Of a stretch of 16,917 nucleotides of DNA, positions 6,576 through 15,000 are shown one piece after another. Location of the stretch: NCBI GenBank assembly GCA_022745215.1, contig JAIIWC010000045.1, forward strand, positions 1 through 16,917. The letters run 5' to 3'. Position 1 is the first letter of the stretch, and every line of letters begins with the position of its first letter. Made by a program: the position numbers and the translations under genes. The DNA comes from Collinsella sp. GTDB taxonomy: Bacteria; Actinomycetota; Coriobacteriia; Coriobacteriales; Coriobacteriaceae. The notes beneath the pieces were generated by a model. That model had not been told where the DNA came from, did not search any database, and worked only from the letters and a program-made list of their open reading frames with translations.

Positions 6576-7598
6576 ATGAGCAAAGAGCGTGTCGAGCAGG
6601 TCGAAGGCGCAGGGGCTTCGGTGCCGATGACCGATATATCGAACATTGATGTGCCCGAGGGCACCGACGAGCTCAGCCGTAGCACCCGCCGCGCTTGGCG
6701 CGAGCGCCTGAACAGCGCTTCGACGCGCAAGATGATCACGGGTGTCTTGGCTACGCTGGTGGGCGGTTCGTTTTGGGGCTTCTCGGGCACCAGCGCGAGC
6801 TTTCTGTTCGATACCTACCACGTCGACACCTTGTGGCTTATGAGCGTGCGTCAGATTCTCGCCGGTCTACTCTTTATGGCCGTGGTTGTTACGCGTGACC
6901 GCGAGCGCCTGATTAAGCTCTGGACCACACCCGCCGATCGCAAGCAGCTGCTGCTCTTTACCGCCTTTGGTCTGCTGTTCAACCAGTTTTGCTATCTTTC
7001 GGCCGTGCGCCTGACGAACGCCGGAACCGCGACGGTGCTCCAGTGCCTGCAGCTCGTTATCATCATGGGCTACACCTGCGTGACCGATCGCCGCATGCCG
7101 CGTACTCGCGAAGTCATCGGCATTGGCCTGGCTCTGGGTGGAACCTTTTTAATCGCCACCGGCGGCGACCCCACCAGCCTGAATATCTCGCCGCTTGGCC
7201 TGGCAGCAGGTCTTATGTGTGCGGTCAGCGCCACGTGTATGGCGGTGATTCCCGCCAAGATCCTGCCCGAATACGGTAGCCCCATCGTCACGGGCTCGGC
7301 AATGCTCACGGCGGGCGTGGTCTCGTGCGTCTTCGTGCAGCCCTGGGCGCATATGCCGGCGCTCGACGCTGCCGGCGTCGAGGCGCTCGCGGTGTTCGTG
7401 GTTATCGGCTCGTTTTTTGCTTACATGCTCTATATGCAGGGCGTTAAGGACATCGGCTCGGTGCGTGCGAGTCTCATCGGAACTGTGGAGCCGGTTTCGG
7501 CGACCATCACCAGCGCCGTTATGCTGGGCACGGTGTTTTTGCCGACCGACCTTATCGGCTTTGCCATGATCATCGTGATGATGTTCCTCACGGTGTAG
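6576..7598 (+). CDS. EamA/DMT-family transporter
   Basis: The 340-residue integral membrane protein belongs to the drug/metabolite transporter superfamily and should export or import a small metabolite across the cytoplasmic membrane; the substrate is not predictable. A polar cytosolic N-terminus of about 52 residues is followed by two EamA repeats of about five helices each (about 55-195 and 207-340), with family hallmarks GGSFWGFSGTSASFLF, RQILAGLLF and, in the second repeat, SLIGTVEPVSATITSAVMLG. The frame is open upstream to 6210, but that would overlap the tRNA; ATG 6576 follows GAGGGAG and gives a normal-length protein. The C-terminus ends directly at the last helix (MMFLTV), slightly shorter than many relatives. 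Confidence 0.88.
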   Translation: MSKERVEQVEGAGASVPMTDISNIDVPEGTDELSRSTRRAWRERLNSASTRKMITGVLATLVGGSFWGFSGTSASFLFDTYHVDTLWLMSVRQILAGLLFMAVVVTRDRERLIKLWTTPADRKQLLLFTAFGLLFNQFCYLSAVRLTNAGTATVLQCLQLVIIMGYTCVTDRRMPRTREVIGIGLALGGTFLIATGGDPTSLNISPLGLAAGLMCAVSATCMAVIPAKILPEYGSPIVTGSAMLTAGVVSCVFVQPWAHMPALDAAGVEALAVFVVIGSFFAYMLYMQGVKDIGSVRASLIGTVEPVSATITSAVMLGTVFLPTDLIGFAMIIVMMFLTV

Positions 7599-7747
7599 CT
7601 GGCACCGCCGCCAAGACAGAAAAGGTGTTGTGCCGCATTTTCGCCAATTGATGTCCGTGTCTGGAGTTTAGCTGTCGATGCCCAAAATGCCATAAACTGG
7701 TAACGTTATGGACTTTTTCATTGCGACTCAATTGCGAGGATTTCTTT

Positions 7748-10060
7748 ATGGCTGGTAATCACTTTAAGGGCAGCGATAGCGGCCGTCCTGCAGTTCCGCC
7801 GCGTCCGAACGGGGCTGGTAAGGCCGGCACGCCGGGCGGCGCTGGACAGGGCGGTTCCGGTAAGCGCGTGTCCCCGGGCGAGACGGCGATGTTTGCCGCT
7901 CTGTACGAGCAGTCACAAAAGGCAAAAAAGACCGGCCGTGCAAGAGGGAATGTCTTTGCGGGCGGTGCAACCTCCACGTCGCAGCCGGGTGGGGCTCCTT
8001 CGGTACCCGCGAACAACGCAGGTGCTACCAACGCCGCGAATGCCGCCGGCAACGTTAATGCCGGCAAGGCCGCCAACAATACTCCCTCTGCCGGTGGCGC
8101 GGGGCTTACGGGTAACCTTGGCACGATTTACACCGGCGCCTCCGAGACTGGCACGTTCGCCCGCCTGGATGATAGCGGTGCCGAGTTTGTGGGCTCGGGT
8201 TCCAAGGAAGATTATTACGATTTTGGCTTGAACTACGGTAGCGACGCTTCGTCGAGTTCGACCTCTGACGGTCTGGTCCGTCATCGCCATCGCAAGGGCG
8301 AGCGCAAAAAGCGTCACACCGGCGCCATTATTGCCGCTGTAGTCGCGGTGCTTCTCGTTGCGCTTGGCGCAAGCGGCTTTATGCTGCTTAACTCGGCAAA
8401 GACCGTAAAGAGTGAAGCGAAGGAGGCCGTCGAGATTGTCGGTGGCCTTAAGGACAAGGTCACGTCGGGCGATTTTTCGACGCTGCCTGACGACGCGAAG
8501 AAGATTGATGAGCTTTGCGACAGCATGAAGGCGGAGACCTCGAGCCCGCTGTGGACGGCGGCTTCGTTTATCCCGGTGTATGGCAGCGACATCAATGCGG
8601 CCCGCACCATGATCGACGCCCTGTCCGATGTCTCGAGCAATGCGCTGGTTCCCATGGCCGATAACCTTTCGCAGGCCACGCCCGGCAAGCTGTTTCAGGA
8701 CGGCATGATTAACGTGTCCGCGCTGCAGGCCGTTGCCGATTCGCTTTCCGATAGCTCCAAGGTGTTCAAGAGCGCCAACGAGAAGATCCAAGGTATTGGC
8801 GATACTCATATTTCCCAGGTGACCGAGCTGGTCGATAAGGCCAAGGACGGCTTTGCCACCCTCAACGGCGCGGTTGACGCGGCGGAGAAGGTCGCCCCCG
8901 TCCTTCCCCAGATGCTCGGCGCCAACGGCCAGACGCGTAACTACCTTGTGTACGCCATGAACAACGTCGAGATTCGTGCTTGCGGCGGCTTTGGCGGTTC
9001 GCAGGGCCTGATTTCGGTCACCGACGGCCAGATGTCGATTGGCGAGTTTGTTCCATGTATTGCGCGCAGCAAAGACGAGGCGGTTGAGAGCGTCGACGAA
9101 GAGGACGAGGCGCTGTTTGGTGACCACAGCAATCTGTACAACTCTGGTAACGCGTATTCGCCCGATTGGCCCCGCAACTCGCAGCGTGTCGCCGCGCTGT
9201 GGAAGTCCCAGTATGGGCAGGACGTTGATGGCGTCGTCGGCATCGATCCGGTGTTCTTGCAGTACCTGCTGGGCCTTGTCGGTAACGTGTCGCTGCCCGA
9301 CGGAACGGTTGTCGACGGCACCAACGCCGCAAAGGTCCTCATGCACGATGTGTACTGGAACTATCCAGTCGAGGAGTCGGACGGCATCTTTGCATCCGTC
9401 GCCAGCGCTGCCTTCGGCAAGATCCTTGGCGGTATCGGCGATGTCGATGTTACGAAGCTTGTCAGCGCCGTTGAGCGCGGTGCCGAAGAGGGCCGCCTGA
9501 TCGCGTGGATGAAAAACGATGACGAGCAGAATGCCATCAAAGAGACGGGCATTGACGCTTCGCTACCCGATCCGGATGATTCGAGTGCCGATCCCGTTGC
9601 CGGCGTTTACTTTAACAACCTGAGCTTCTCCAAGCTCGACTGGTACCTGAACGCTGATACGCAGATTGGCCAGGGCGTCAAGAACGGCGACGGCACGTGC
9701 TCGTATCGCATCACCGTTACCCTGACGAACATCATGACGCAGGAGGAGGCAGGCAAGCTGCCCGATTACGTCGCGGCGAGCGCGCCCGATGCCGCGCGCG
9801 ACGACGAGCGTCTGAATGTCTCGTTGTTTGCCCCGACGGGCGGTAACATCAGTGACCTTACGGTTGAGGGCACCCAGTTTGGTCTTGGCGCCGCTACGTG
9901 GCATGGAATTCCTTTCTATTCGGGCACCGTTGACCTGCATGCTGGCGAGACGACGACGATCACGTATACGCTGACCACGTCGGCCGAGGCGGGGGACAAG
10001 CCGCTTACGCTGCGTCAGACTCCTACATGCCAGGCGGCTCGCGACAGCGCGTCGGCGTAG
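7748..10060 (+). CDS. DUF4012 domain protein, membrane-anchored, 770 aa
   Basis: Residues 1-180 are low-complexity and rich in Gly, Ala, Asn and Ser, probably disordered in the cytoplasm. A basic stretch (RHRHRKGERKKRH, about 178-190) precedes one membrane helix at about 192-214 (GAIIAAVVAVLLVALGASGF), so the bulk lies outside. A helical region follows (about 220-390), then the DUF4012 core with NYLVYAMNNVEIRACGGF at about 398-415 and GVVGIDPVFLQYLLG at about 495-509. The C-terminal 150 residues have a beta-rich character. DUF4012 proteins occur in actinobacteria and are often near envelope polysaccharide genes; their activity is not established. ATG 7748 has GAGGA 7 nt upstream; a TTG at 7721 is less likely. 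The next gene, glmM, makes a cell-wall precursor, but a hairpin separates them. Confidence 0.85.
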   Translation: MAGNHFKGSDSGRPAVPPRPNGAGKAGTPGGAGQGGSGKRVSPGETAMFAALYEQSQKAKKTGRARGNVFAGGATSTSQPGGAPSVPANNAGATNAANAAGNVNAGKAANNTPSAGGAGLTGNLGTIYTGASETGTFARLDDSGAEFVGSGSKEDYYDFGLNYGSDASSSSTSDGLVRHRHRKGERKKRHTGAIIAAVVAVLLVALGASGFMLLNSAKTVKSEAKEAVEIVGGLKDKVTSGDFSTLPDDAKKIDELCDSMKAETSSPLWTAASFIPVYGSDINAARTMIDALSDVSSNALVPMADNLSQATPGKLFQDGMINVSALQAVADSLSDSSKVFKSANEKIQGIGDTHISQVTELVDKAKDGFATLNGAVDAAEKVAPVLPQMLGANGQTRNYLVYAMNNVEIRACGGFGGSQGLISVTDGQMSIGEFVPCIARSKDEAVESVDEEDEALFGDHSNLYNSGNAYSPDWPRNSQRVAALWKSQYGQDVDGVVGIDPVFLQYLLGLVGNVSLPDGTVVDGTNAAKVLMHDVYWNYPVEESDGIFASVASAAFGKILGGIGDVDVTKLVSAVERGAEEGRLIAWMKNDDEQNAIKETGIDASLPDPDDSSADPVAGVYFNNLSFSKLDWYLNADTQIGQGVKNGDGTCSYRITVTLTNIMTQEEAGKLPDYVAASAPDAARDDERLNVSLFAPTGGNISDLTVEGTQFGLGAATWHGIPFYSGTVDLHAGETTTITYTLTTSAEAGDKPLTLRQTPTCQAARDSASA

Positions 10061-10097
10061 GGTTTTTCTGGTAGCGCAGATAATCGAGTACCATTTT

Positions 10098-10131
10098 GGG
10101 GCGGACAGGCAATCTGTTCGCCCCTATTTTG
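10098..10131 (+). terminator. Terminator hairpin between the DUF4012 gene and glmM
   Basis: GGGGCGGACAG (10098-10108) pairs with CTGTTCGCCCC (10114-10124) with one wobble and a 5-nt loop, followed by TATTTTG. It ends immediately before the glmM ribosome site (AAGGAG, 10133-10138), so it could terminate the upstream gene or act as a leader attenuator if glmM transcription starts before it. Confidence 0.7.
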
Positions 10132-10143
10132 TAAGGAGAGCGC

Positions 10144-11475
10144 ATGAAGTACTTTGGCACCGACGGCTTTCGCGGTGAGGCCAACGTTGGGCTGACAGTA
10201 GAGCACGCTTATAAGATTGGCCGTTTTGTGGGCTGGTATTACGGCGCCAACCGCGAGCGCAAGGCGCGCGTCATCGTGGGTAAGGACACACGTCGATCGA
10301 GTTATATGTTCGAGGCGGCGCTGGTGAGTGGCCTGGTCGCGAGCGGTGCGGACGCCTATATGCTGCACGTGATCCCCACGCCGGGCGTAGCACATCAGAC
10401 CGTGGAAGGCTGCTTCGATTGCGGCATCATGATCAGCGCGAGCCACAACCCGTTTTGCGATAACGGTATTAAGCTCGTCAACAGCGACGGCTTTAAGATG
10501 GACGAGGACGTACTGGAGCTCATCGAGGACTACATCGATGGCAAGAGCGAGGTGCCGCTGGCCACGGGCAACTACATCGGCGCCACGGTGGACTACATGC
10601 AGGGCCGCAACCGCTACATTGCCTCGCTCATCGCCAGCGCGAACTTTTCGCTGCAGGGCGTCAAGATCGGTATCGACTGCGCCAACGGCTCGGCTTCCTC
10701 GGTGGCCAAGCCGGTGTTTGACGCGCTCGGTGCCGACGTGCGCGTGATCAACGCCGCGCCCGATGGTTTTAACATCAACGTCGACTGCGGCTCCACGCAT
10801 ATGGAGCGCCTGCAGCGCCACGTGGTGGAGCAGGGCCTGGACGTGGGCTTTGCCTACGATGGCGATGCCGACCGCTGCCTTGCCGTGGATGAGCGCGGTC
10901 GCGTGGTAGACGGCGACCAGATCCTGTACGTGTGCGGCGTGTATCTGAACAAGCACGGTCGCCTTTCGGGCGGTACCGTGGTTCCGACGATTGCCAGCAA
11001 CTTTGGCCTGATCAAGTCGTTGGAGCTTGCCGGTCTGAGCGCCGTGACCAGCGGTGTGGGCGACCGTCACGTGTATGCCAAGATGCGCGAGGGCGGTTAC
11101 AGCCTGGGCGGCGAGCAGACGGGCCATACGATCTTTGGCGATATCGAGCGCACGGGCGACGGCATTATGACCTCGCTGCGCGTGATGGAAGTGATCCGCG
11201 CCGAGCGCGAGACGCTCTCGCAGCTCACGGCTCCGTGCAAGCTGCTACCGCAGGCGCAGGTGGCCGTGCGCGTGGCGGACAAGGACGCCGCGCTCGAGAA
11301 CATGGGCGTGCAGAACGCCATCGCCGAGGCCGAGGCTGCGCTGGCAGGCGAGGGCCGCGTGCTCGTACGCAAGAGCGGAACCGAGTCGGTTATCCGCGTG
11401 CTGGCCGAGGCGCCCGACCAAGCATCCGCCGATGCCGCCATGAAGCGCATCGCCAACGCACTCGAGGCTTTATAG
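10144..11475 (+). CDS. glmM: Phosphoglucosamine mutase
   Basis: The enzyme converts glucosamine-6-phosphate to glucosamine-1-phosphate, the step that leads to UDP-GlcNAc for peptidoglycan. The 443-residue length is typical. The start motif MKYFGTDGFRGEAN is characteristic of GlmM. The catalytic phosphoserine is Ser100 in ISASHNP (97-103), the Mg-binding loop is DGDADR (about 239-244), the sugar-binding loop GGEQTGH and the phosphate-binding loop RKSGTES near the C-terminus are all present. ATG 10144 has AAGGAG 5 nt upstream. It is cytosolic and stands as a single gene between two terminators. Confidence 0.95.
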   Translation: MKYFGTDGFRGEANVGLTVEHAYKIGRFVGWYYGANRERKARVIVGKDTRRSSYMFEAALVSGLVASGADAYMLHVIPTPGVAHQTVEGCFDCGIMISASHNPFCDNGIKLVNSDGFKMDEDVLELIEDYIDGKSEVPLATGNYIGATVDYMQGRNRYIASLIASANFSLQGVKIGIDCANGSASSVAKPVFDALGADVRVINAAPDGFNINVDCGSTHMERLQRHVVEQGLDVGFAYDGDADRCLAVDERGRVVDGDQILYVCGVYLNKHGRLSGGTVVPTIASNFGLIKSLELAGLSAVTSGVGDRHVYAKMREGGYSLGGEQTGHTIFGDIERTGDGIMTSLRVMEVIRAERETLSQLTAPCKLLPQAQVAVRVADKDAALENMGVQNAIAEAEAALAGEGRVLVRKSGTESVIRVLAEAPDQASADAAMKRIANALEAL

Positions 11476-11502
11476 TTACGCGGTTTTACCAAACCGCGTA
11501 AC
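11475..11502 (+). other. Perfect hairpin at the glmM stop codon
   Basis: GTTACGCGGTTT (11475-11486) and AAACCGCGTAAC (11491-11502) form a perfect 12-bp stem with a 4-nt loop, starting in the last base of the glmM stop codon. No T-run follows, so it is not a standard intrinsic terminator; it may protect the mRNA 3' end or assist the terminator downstream. Confidence 0.6.
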
Positions 11503-11550
11503 TGCTCGACGCTGCAAACGCCCCTAAGCGGCAATCTGACGTTCAATTTC

Positions 11551-11586
11551 AAGGGCGCGACCAGAAGGTCAGCGCCCTTTCATTTC
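11551..11586 (+). terminator. Rho-independent terminator after glmM
   Basis: AAGGGCGC-GACC (11551-11562) pairs with GGTC-A-GCGCCCTT (11567-11579) with one bulged A and a 4-nt loop, followed by TTCATTTC. No T-run is seen in the opposite direction, so it serves glmM rather than the convergent M32 gene. Confidence 0.75.
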
Positions 11587-11680
11587 ACGTCACCTTGCTC
11601 GCTTAGGGTTGTTTTCGCTGACGTTGCCAAGACATTGGCGTCAACATGGTTGGCGTTGGCGATGGCGTGCTGGTCAATCC

Positions 11681-13255
11681 TTACAACTCGTACAGCGTGG
11701 TGAACTTGTCCTGCAGGTAGCTGCAGTAGTAGCGGGCGTCAAAGTCCATGCCGCAGGCACCCTTGATGAGTTCCGGCGCGTCCTTGGCGCGGCCCCACTG
11801 CCAAATGTGCTCGCCCAGCCAGGTGCGGACGGGTGCCAGGTCGCCGCTCGCACAGGCGCCATTGAGGTCGACACCGTCGCGGCACATGGCCGGCACAAAC
11901 ATGGCATCGTAGGCGCTACCCAGCGCATACGTGGGGAAGTAGCCAAACGAACCGCCGCTCCAATGCGTATCCTGCAGGCAGCCGTGCGTGTCGTCGGGAA
12001 CGGGAATGCCCAGGTACTCGTCCATAAAGCGATTCCAAAGCGCGGGGATGTTCTTGGCCGTAGCCTCGCCGGCAAACAGCATGCGCTCGATCTGGTAGCG
12101 CACCATAATATGCAGCGGATAGGTGAGCTCGTCGGCCTCGGTGCGGATCAACGACGGCTGCGCGATGTTCACGGCGCGGTAGAGCGTGTCTTCGTCGACG
12201 TCGCCGTAGACCTCGGGCGCGTGACGACGCAGCACCTCGAGCAGCGGGCCCATAAAGGCGCGGCTGCGACCCACGGTGTTCTCGAAAAAGCGGCTCTGGC
12301 TCTCGTGGATGCCCATGGAGGTGCCGCCCTCCAAGCACGTGCGCGCATAGGCGGGATTGACGCCCAGCTCGTACATGGTGTGCCCCGCCTCGTGGATGAT
12401 GCTGTAGACGTTGGAGATGCAGTCGTCCTCGTAGATGTGCGTCGCGATGCGCGCATCACCCACGGCAAAGCCCTCGCTAAACGGATGCTCGGTAAAGGCA
12501 AGCGTGGTGTCGTCCAGGTCCAGGCCGACAAGCTTCATAAGGTCGAAGCTCATGGCGCGCTGGGCAGCCTCGGGCACGTGGGCGTGCAAAAAGTCGGCAG
12601 CGGGCTGCTGGCCGCGCTCGCCGATGGCGTGCACGAGCGGCACGACCGTGGCCTTGACCTCATCGCAAAACGCATCGAAGCTCTGGGCGGAAAGGCCGCG
12701 CTCGTACTGGTCGAGCCAAACGTCGTACGGGTCGCGCTTGGGGTCCATGAGCTCGGCCTGGTGCTTAAGCTTGTCGACGATCTTGTCCACATAGGGCTCA
12801 AAGCTCGCCCAGTCGTTGGCCGTCTTGGCCTTGTGCCACACGGCGTCGGCCTCGCAGGTGAGCCTGGTCCAGGCCTCGGCCTCCTCGGTGGGGATGACGC
12901 TCGCCTCGCGCTGGTCGCGGCCGAGCACGCGGATCTCGTCGAGCAGCTGCGGGTCGTCGATCTTGCCTCCGGCGACCGTCTCGCGTGCCAACGAGCGCAC
13001 AAGTTCGATAGACTTTTTGCTGGTCAGAAGCTCGTGATGCTCGCCGGCAAGGGTGCCCATGGCGTCGGCGCGCGCTGCGGCGCCGTTGGCGGGAGCAATG
13101 GTCGCGCCGTCAAACTCGGCAATCTTGAGCAGGTACTCGCGGGTCCACAGTTTGCCCTCGAGCTTGCGGAACTTCTTGACGGCCTTATCGACCTTCATGC
13201 TCTTGGGCATCTTGTCCGCTGCGGGCTTGGCCTTCTTATCTTTATTCTTTCCCAT
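11681..13255 (-). CDS. M32-family metallocarboxypeptidase
   Basis: This cytosolic zinc enzyme removes C-terminal residues from peptides (carboxypeptidase Taq family). The 524-residue protein has the M32 set: EHPFS at about 256-260, DARIATHIYEDD at 267-278, the zinc motif HEAGH at 288-292, HESQSR at 317-322 with the third zinc ligand Glu318, IRTEADE at 370-376 and GSFGYFPTYALG at 435-446. Length fits the family (about 500), with a Lys-rich extension of about 25 residues at the N-terminus. ATG 13255 has AAGGA 6 nt upstream; a GTG at 13288 would add 11 residues across that ribosome site. The gene is monocistronic, divergent from the T-box/pheS unit and convergent with glmM. No clear terminator follows it. 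Confidence 0.93.
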   Translation of the reverse strand: MGKNKDKKAKPAADKMPKSMKVDKAVKKFRKLEGKLWTREYLLKIAEFDGATIAPANGAAARADAMGTLAGEHHELLTSKKSIELVRSLARETVAGGKIDDPQLLDEIRVLGRDQREASVIPTEEAEAWTRLTCEADAVWHKAKTANDWASFEPYVDKIVDKLKHQAELMDPKRDPYDVWLDQYERGLSAQSFDAFCDEVKATVVPLVHAIGERGQQPAADFLHAHVPEAAQRAMSFDLMKLVGLDLDDTTLAFTEHPFSEGFAVGDARIATHIYEDDCISNVYSIIHEAGHTMYELGVNPAYARTCLEGGTSMGIHESQSRFFENTVGRSRAFMGPLLEVLRRHAPEVYGDVDEDTLYRAVNIAQPSLIRTEADELTYPLHIMVRYQIERMLFAGEATAKNIPALWNRFMDEYLGIPVPDDTHGCLQDTHWSGGSFGYFPTYALGSAYDAMFVPAMCRDGVDLNGACASGDLAPVRTWLGEHIWQWGRAKDAPELIKGACGMDFDARYYCSYLQDKFTTLYEL

Positions 13256-13394
13256 ACCATATCCTTGATCTCGCAGGTCGAGCGCCACGGGTGGGCGCGC
13301 GGCCAGTTTGCACAGCTACCCGCCTTGTACCCAGCGCAGACAAAACGGAACGCGGCGATAGATCCACACAATGTGTTATCCTATAGCCCAATGC

Positions 13395-13676
13395 GTTGAC
13401 GGAGAGGGTTTTGCCCGCCGCGTCGCCGGCAAGAGAGGGAAGGTCATGGGCTGCAAGCCTTCCTGCGGCGGCAAGGGCCAAGCGTTCACTCCCGAGCAGC
13501 GACCTCAACGGGCACGCGGCCAGCGGCGGCGATGTCCCCAGTAGGGAAGCCGTGAGCCTCGCGATAAGGGGCAAAGAGTGGGCGCGGCGGGCCAGACATC
13601 CGCCGGGTCAAACAAGGTGGTACCGCGGAATTCAACCGTCCTTGGGCAATGTACATGCCCGAGGACGGTTTTTTGT
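13395..13676 (+). promoter_or_regulatory. T-box leader, phenylalanine-specific, controlling pheS
   Basis: The leader contains the T-box core AAGGTGGTACCGCGG ending near 13627, with the tRNA-acceptor-binding TGG at 13618-13620, followed by an intrinsic terminator. A TTC codon followed by A at 13485-13487, on the 3' side of the Stem I region, fits a Phe specifier. Uncharged tRNA-Phe should pair at both sites and favour an antiterminator formed by the T-box and the 5' arm of the terminator. It precedes pheS by 85 nt, matching the specifier. The 5' boundary is approximate; a weak -10 (TATCCT, 13377-13382) suggests a start near 13390. I did not compute a full fold. Confidence 0.85.
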
Positions 13677-13677
13677 T
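13635..13677 (+). terminator. T-box-controlled terminator
   Basis: ACCGTCCTTGGGCA (13635-13648) pairs with TGCCCGAGGACGGT (13656-13669) over 14 bp with one G-T wobble and a 7-nt loop, then TTTTTTGTT. The 5' arm lies directly after the T-box sequence, as required for competition with the antiterminator. Confidence 0.88.
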
Positions 13678-13760
13678 ACCGAACCGGGCCGCACATCCGT
13701 AAGCGTCGGGCGGCGCCAGCCACCCCGGCAGGCGGATGCGCGAGAGACGAAAGGGAAGAC

Positions 13761-14837
13761 ATGAGTCTGATTGATGATCTGGTCAAACTCGAGGAAGAGG
13801 CCAAGGAGCTCGTCGCGGGCGCCGACGACGCCGCCAAGCTCGAGGCTGCGCGCGTTGAGCTGCTCGGCCGCAAGGGTCGCATCACCGGCCTGATGCGTAT
13901 GATGGGCAAGCTCGCCCCGGAGGATCGCCCCGTCATGGGCAAGCGCGCCAACGAGATGCGCCAGCTGATCGAGGGCATGCTCGACGAGCGCACCACCGAG
14001 ATGAAGGCCGCCGCCCTCAAGCGCGCACTGGAGCACGACGCCGTCGACATCACGCTGCCGGGCGTCCGTCCGCAGATCGGTCACCAGCACCTGATCAAGC
14101 AGATCATCGAGGAGGCCGAGGACATCTTCTGCGGCATCGGCTACACCGTCGAGTCCGGTCCCATGGTCGACACCTCCTACTACAACTTCACCGCGCTCAA
14201 CGCCCCTATGGATCACCCGAGCCGCTCGGCCCGCGATACCTTCTACGTGGTCGACAATAACCCCGGCAGCGTCGCGCACCCCGAGGCCCACGCCCACGGC
14301 GAGTCCGACGTGCTGCTGCGCACCCAGACCTCGGGCGTGCAGATCCACACCATGGAGTCGCAGAAGCCGCCCATCTACATGATTTGCCCGGGCACCGTCT
14401 ACCGTCCCGACACGGCCGATGCCTGCCACCTTCCGCAGTTCAACCAGATCGAGGGTCTGGTCGTCGACGAGGGCATTACCTTTGGCGACCTTAAGGGCAC
14501 GCTCGACTACTTTGTTAAGTGCATGTTTGGCGAGGACCGCAAGACGCGCTATCGCCCGCACTTCTTCCCCTTCACCGAGCCCAGCTGCGAGGTGGACGTG
14601 AGCTGCCACGTGTGCGGCGGCAAGGGCTGCAACTTCTGCAAGCACAGCGGCTGGATCGAGATCTTGGGCTGCGGCATGGTCGACCCCAACGTCCTGATCA
14701 ACTGCGGCATCGACCCCGAGAAGTACACCGGCTTCGCCTTTGGTATTGGCGCCGAGCGCGTCGCGGCCCTGCGCTACGACCTGCCGGACCTCAGAACGCT
14801 CATGACAGGCGATATGCGCTTCCTGAACCAATTTTAG
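13761..14837 (+). CDS. pheS: Phenylalanine--tRNA ligase alpha subunit
   Basis: PheS is the catalytic alpha subunit of the (alpha-beta)2 enzyme that charges tRNA-Phe. The 358-residue protein has an N-terminal coiled coil (about 1-85), the class II core from about 100, the motif 2 region RPDTADACHLPQFNQIEG at 215-232 and motif 3 GFAFGIGAERVA at 324-335. A cysteine insert, Cys282, Cys285, Cys290 and Cys293, precedes GWIEILGCGMVDP and probably binds zinc; related inserts occur in other actinobacterial and Firmicutes PheS. ATG 13761 has AAGGGAAG just upstream and is the start that fits the family; the open frame extends upstream through the T-box and should not be used. Expression is controlled by the T-box. 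Confidence 0.96.
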   Translation: MSLIDDLVKLEEEAKELVAGADDAAKLEAARVELLGRKGRITGLMRMMGKLAPEDRPVMGKRANEMRQLIEGMLDERTTEMKAAALKRALEHDAVDITLPGVRPQIGHQHLIKQIIEEAEDIFCGIGYTVESGPMVDTSYYNFTALNAPMDHPSRSARDTFYVVDNNPGSVAHPEAHAHGESDVLLRTQTSGVQIHTMESQKPPIYMICPGTVYRPDTADACHLPQFNQIEGLVVDEGITFGDLKGTLDYFVKCMFGEDRKTRYRPHFFPFTEPSCEVDVSCHVCGGKGCNFCKHSGWIEILGCGMVDPNVLINCGIDPEKYTGFAFGIGAERVAALRYDLPDLRTLMTGDMRFLNQF

Positions 14838-14843
14838 GCTTGC

Positions 14844-14930
14844 CCAGGCACCCCATCTTGGCGTTCAAACCGTCGCTCGCGTACCTTTAGTACGCGTCGC
14901 TCCTCTTTCACGCCAACCTGGGGCACCTGG
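14844..14930 (+). repeat. 87-nt imperfect palindrome between pheS and pheT
   Basis: The element is centred exactly on 14887. Paired blocks are 14844-14848/14926-14930 (5 bp), 14851-14855/14919-14923 (5 bp), 14858-14864/14910-14916 (7 bp) and CGCGTAC/GTACGCG at 14878-14884/14890-14896 (7 bp, 5-nt loop), separated by symmetric internal loops. GTCGCTC appears in direct orientation on both sides of the inner hairpin. No T-run follows, so it is not a standard terminator. The form resembles REP/BIME-like intergenic palindromes; whether it recurs in the genome cannot be seen here. Confidence 0.7.
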
Positions 14931-15000
14931 ACAACCCTAAGGCGAACGTCTTCATTTGATATTTCCTCCCTATGCGGAGATTAAGAACTAGGAGAGCTAC

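Noticed and set aside
7913..9346. Long minus-strand frame opposite the DUF4012 gene
   Set aside because: Shadow of the GC-rich plus-strand gene; composition (Arg/His/Val/Gly-rich) is typical of antisense frames.
11609..13399. 596-residue plus-strand frame opposite the M32 gene
   Set aside because: Antisense shadow; the minus strand carries all M32 catalytic motifs.
13578..13760. Upstream extension of pheS through the T-box
   Set aside because: The extension would translate the terminator; ATG 13761 has a ribosome site and aligns with the family start.
13632..14831. 399-residue minus-strand frame opposite pheS
   Set aside because: Antisense shadow of a certain gene.
14844..14930. Palindrome as an intrinsic terminator of pheS
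   Set aside because: No T-run on either strand next to the stem, and the helix is broken by several internal loops.
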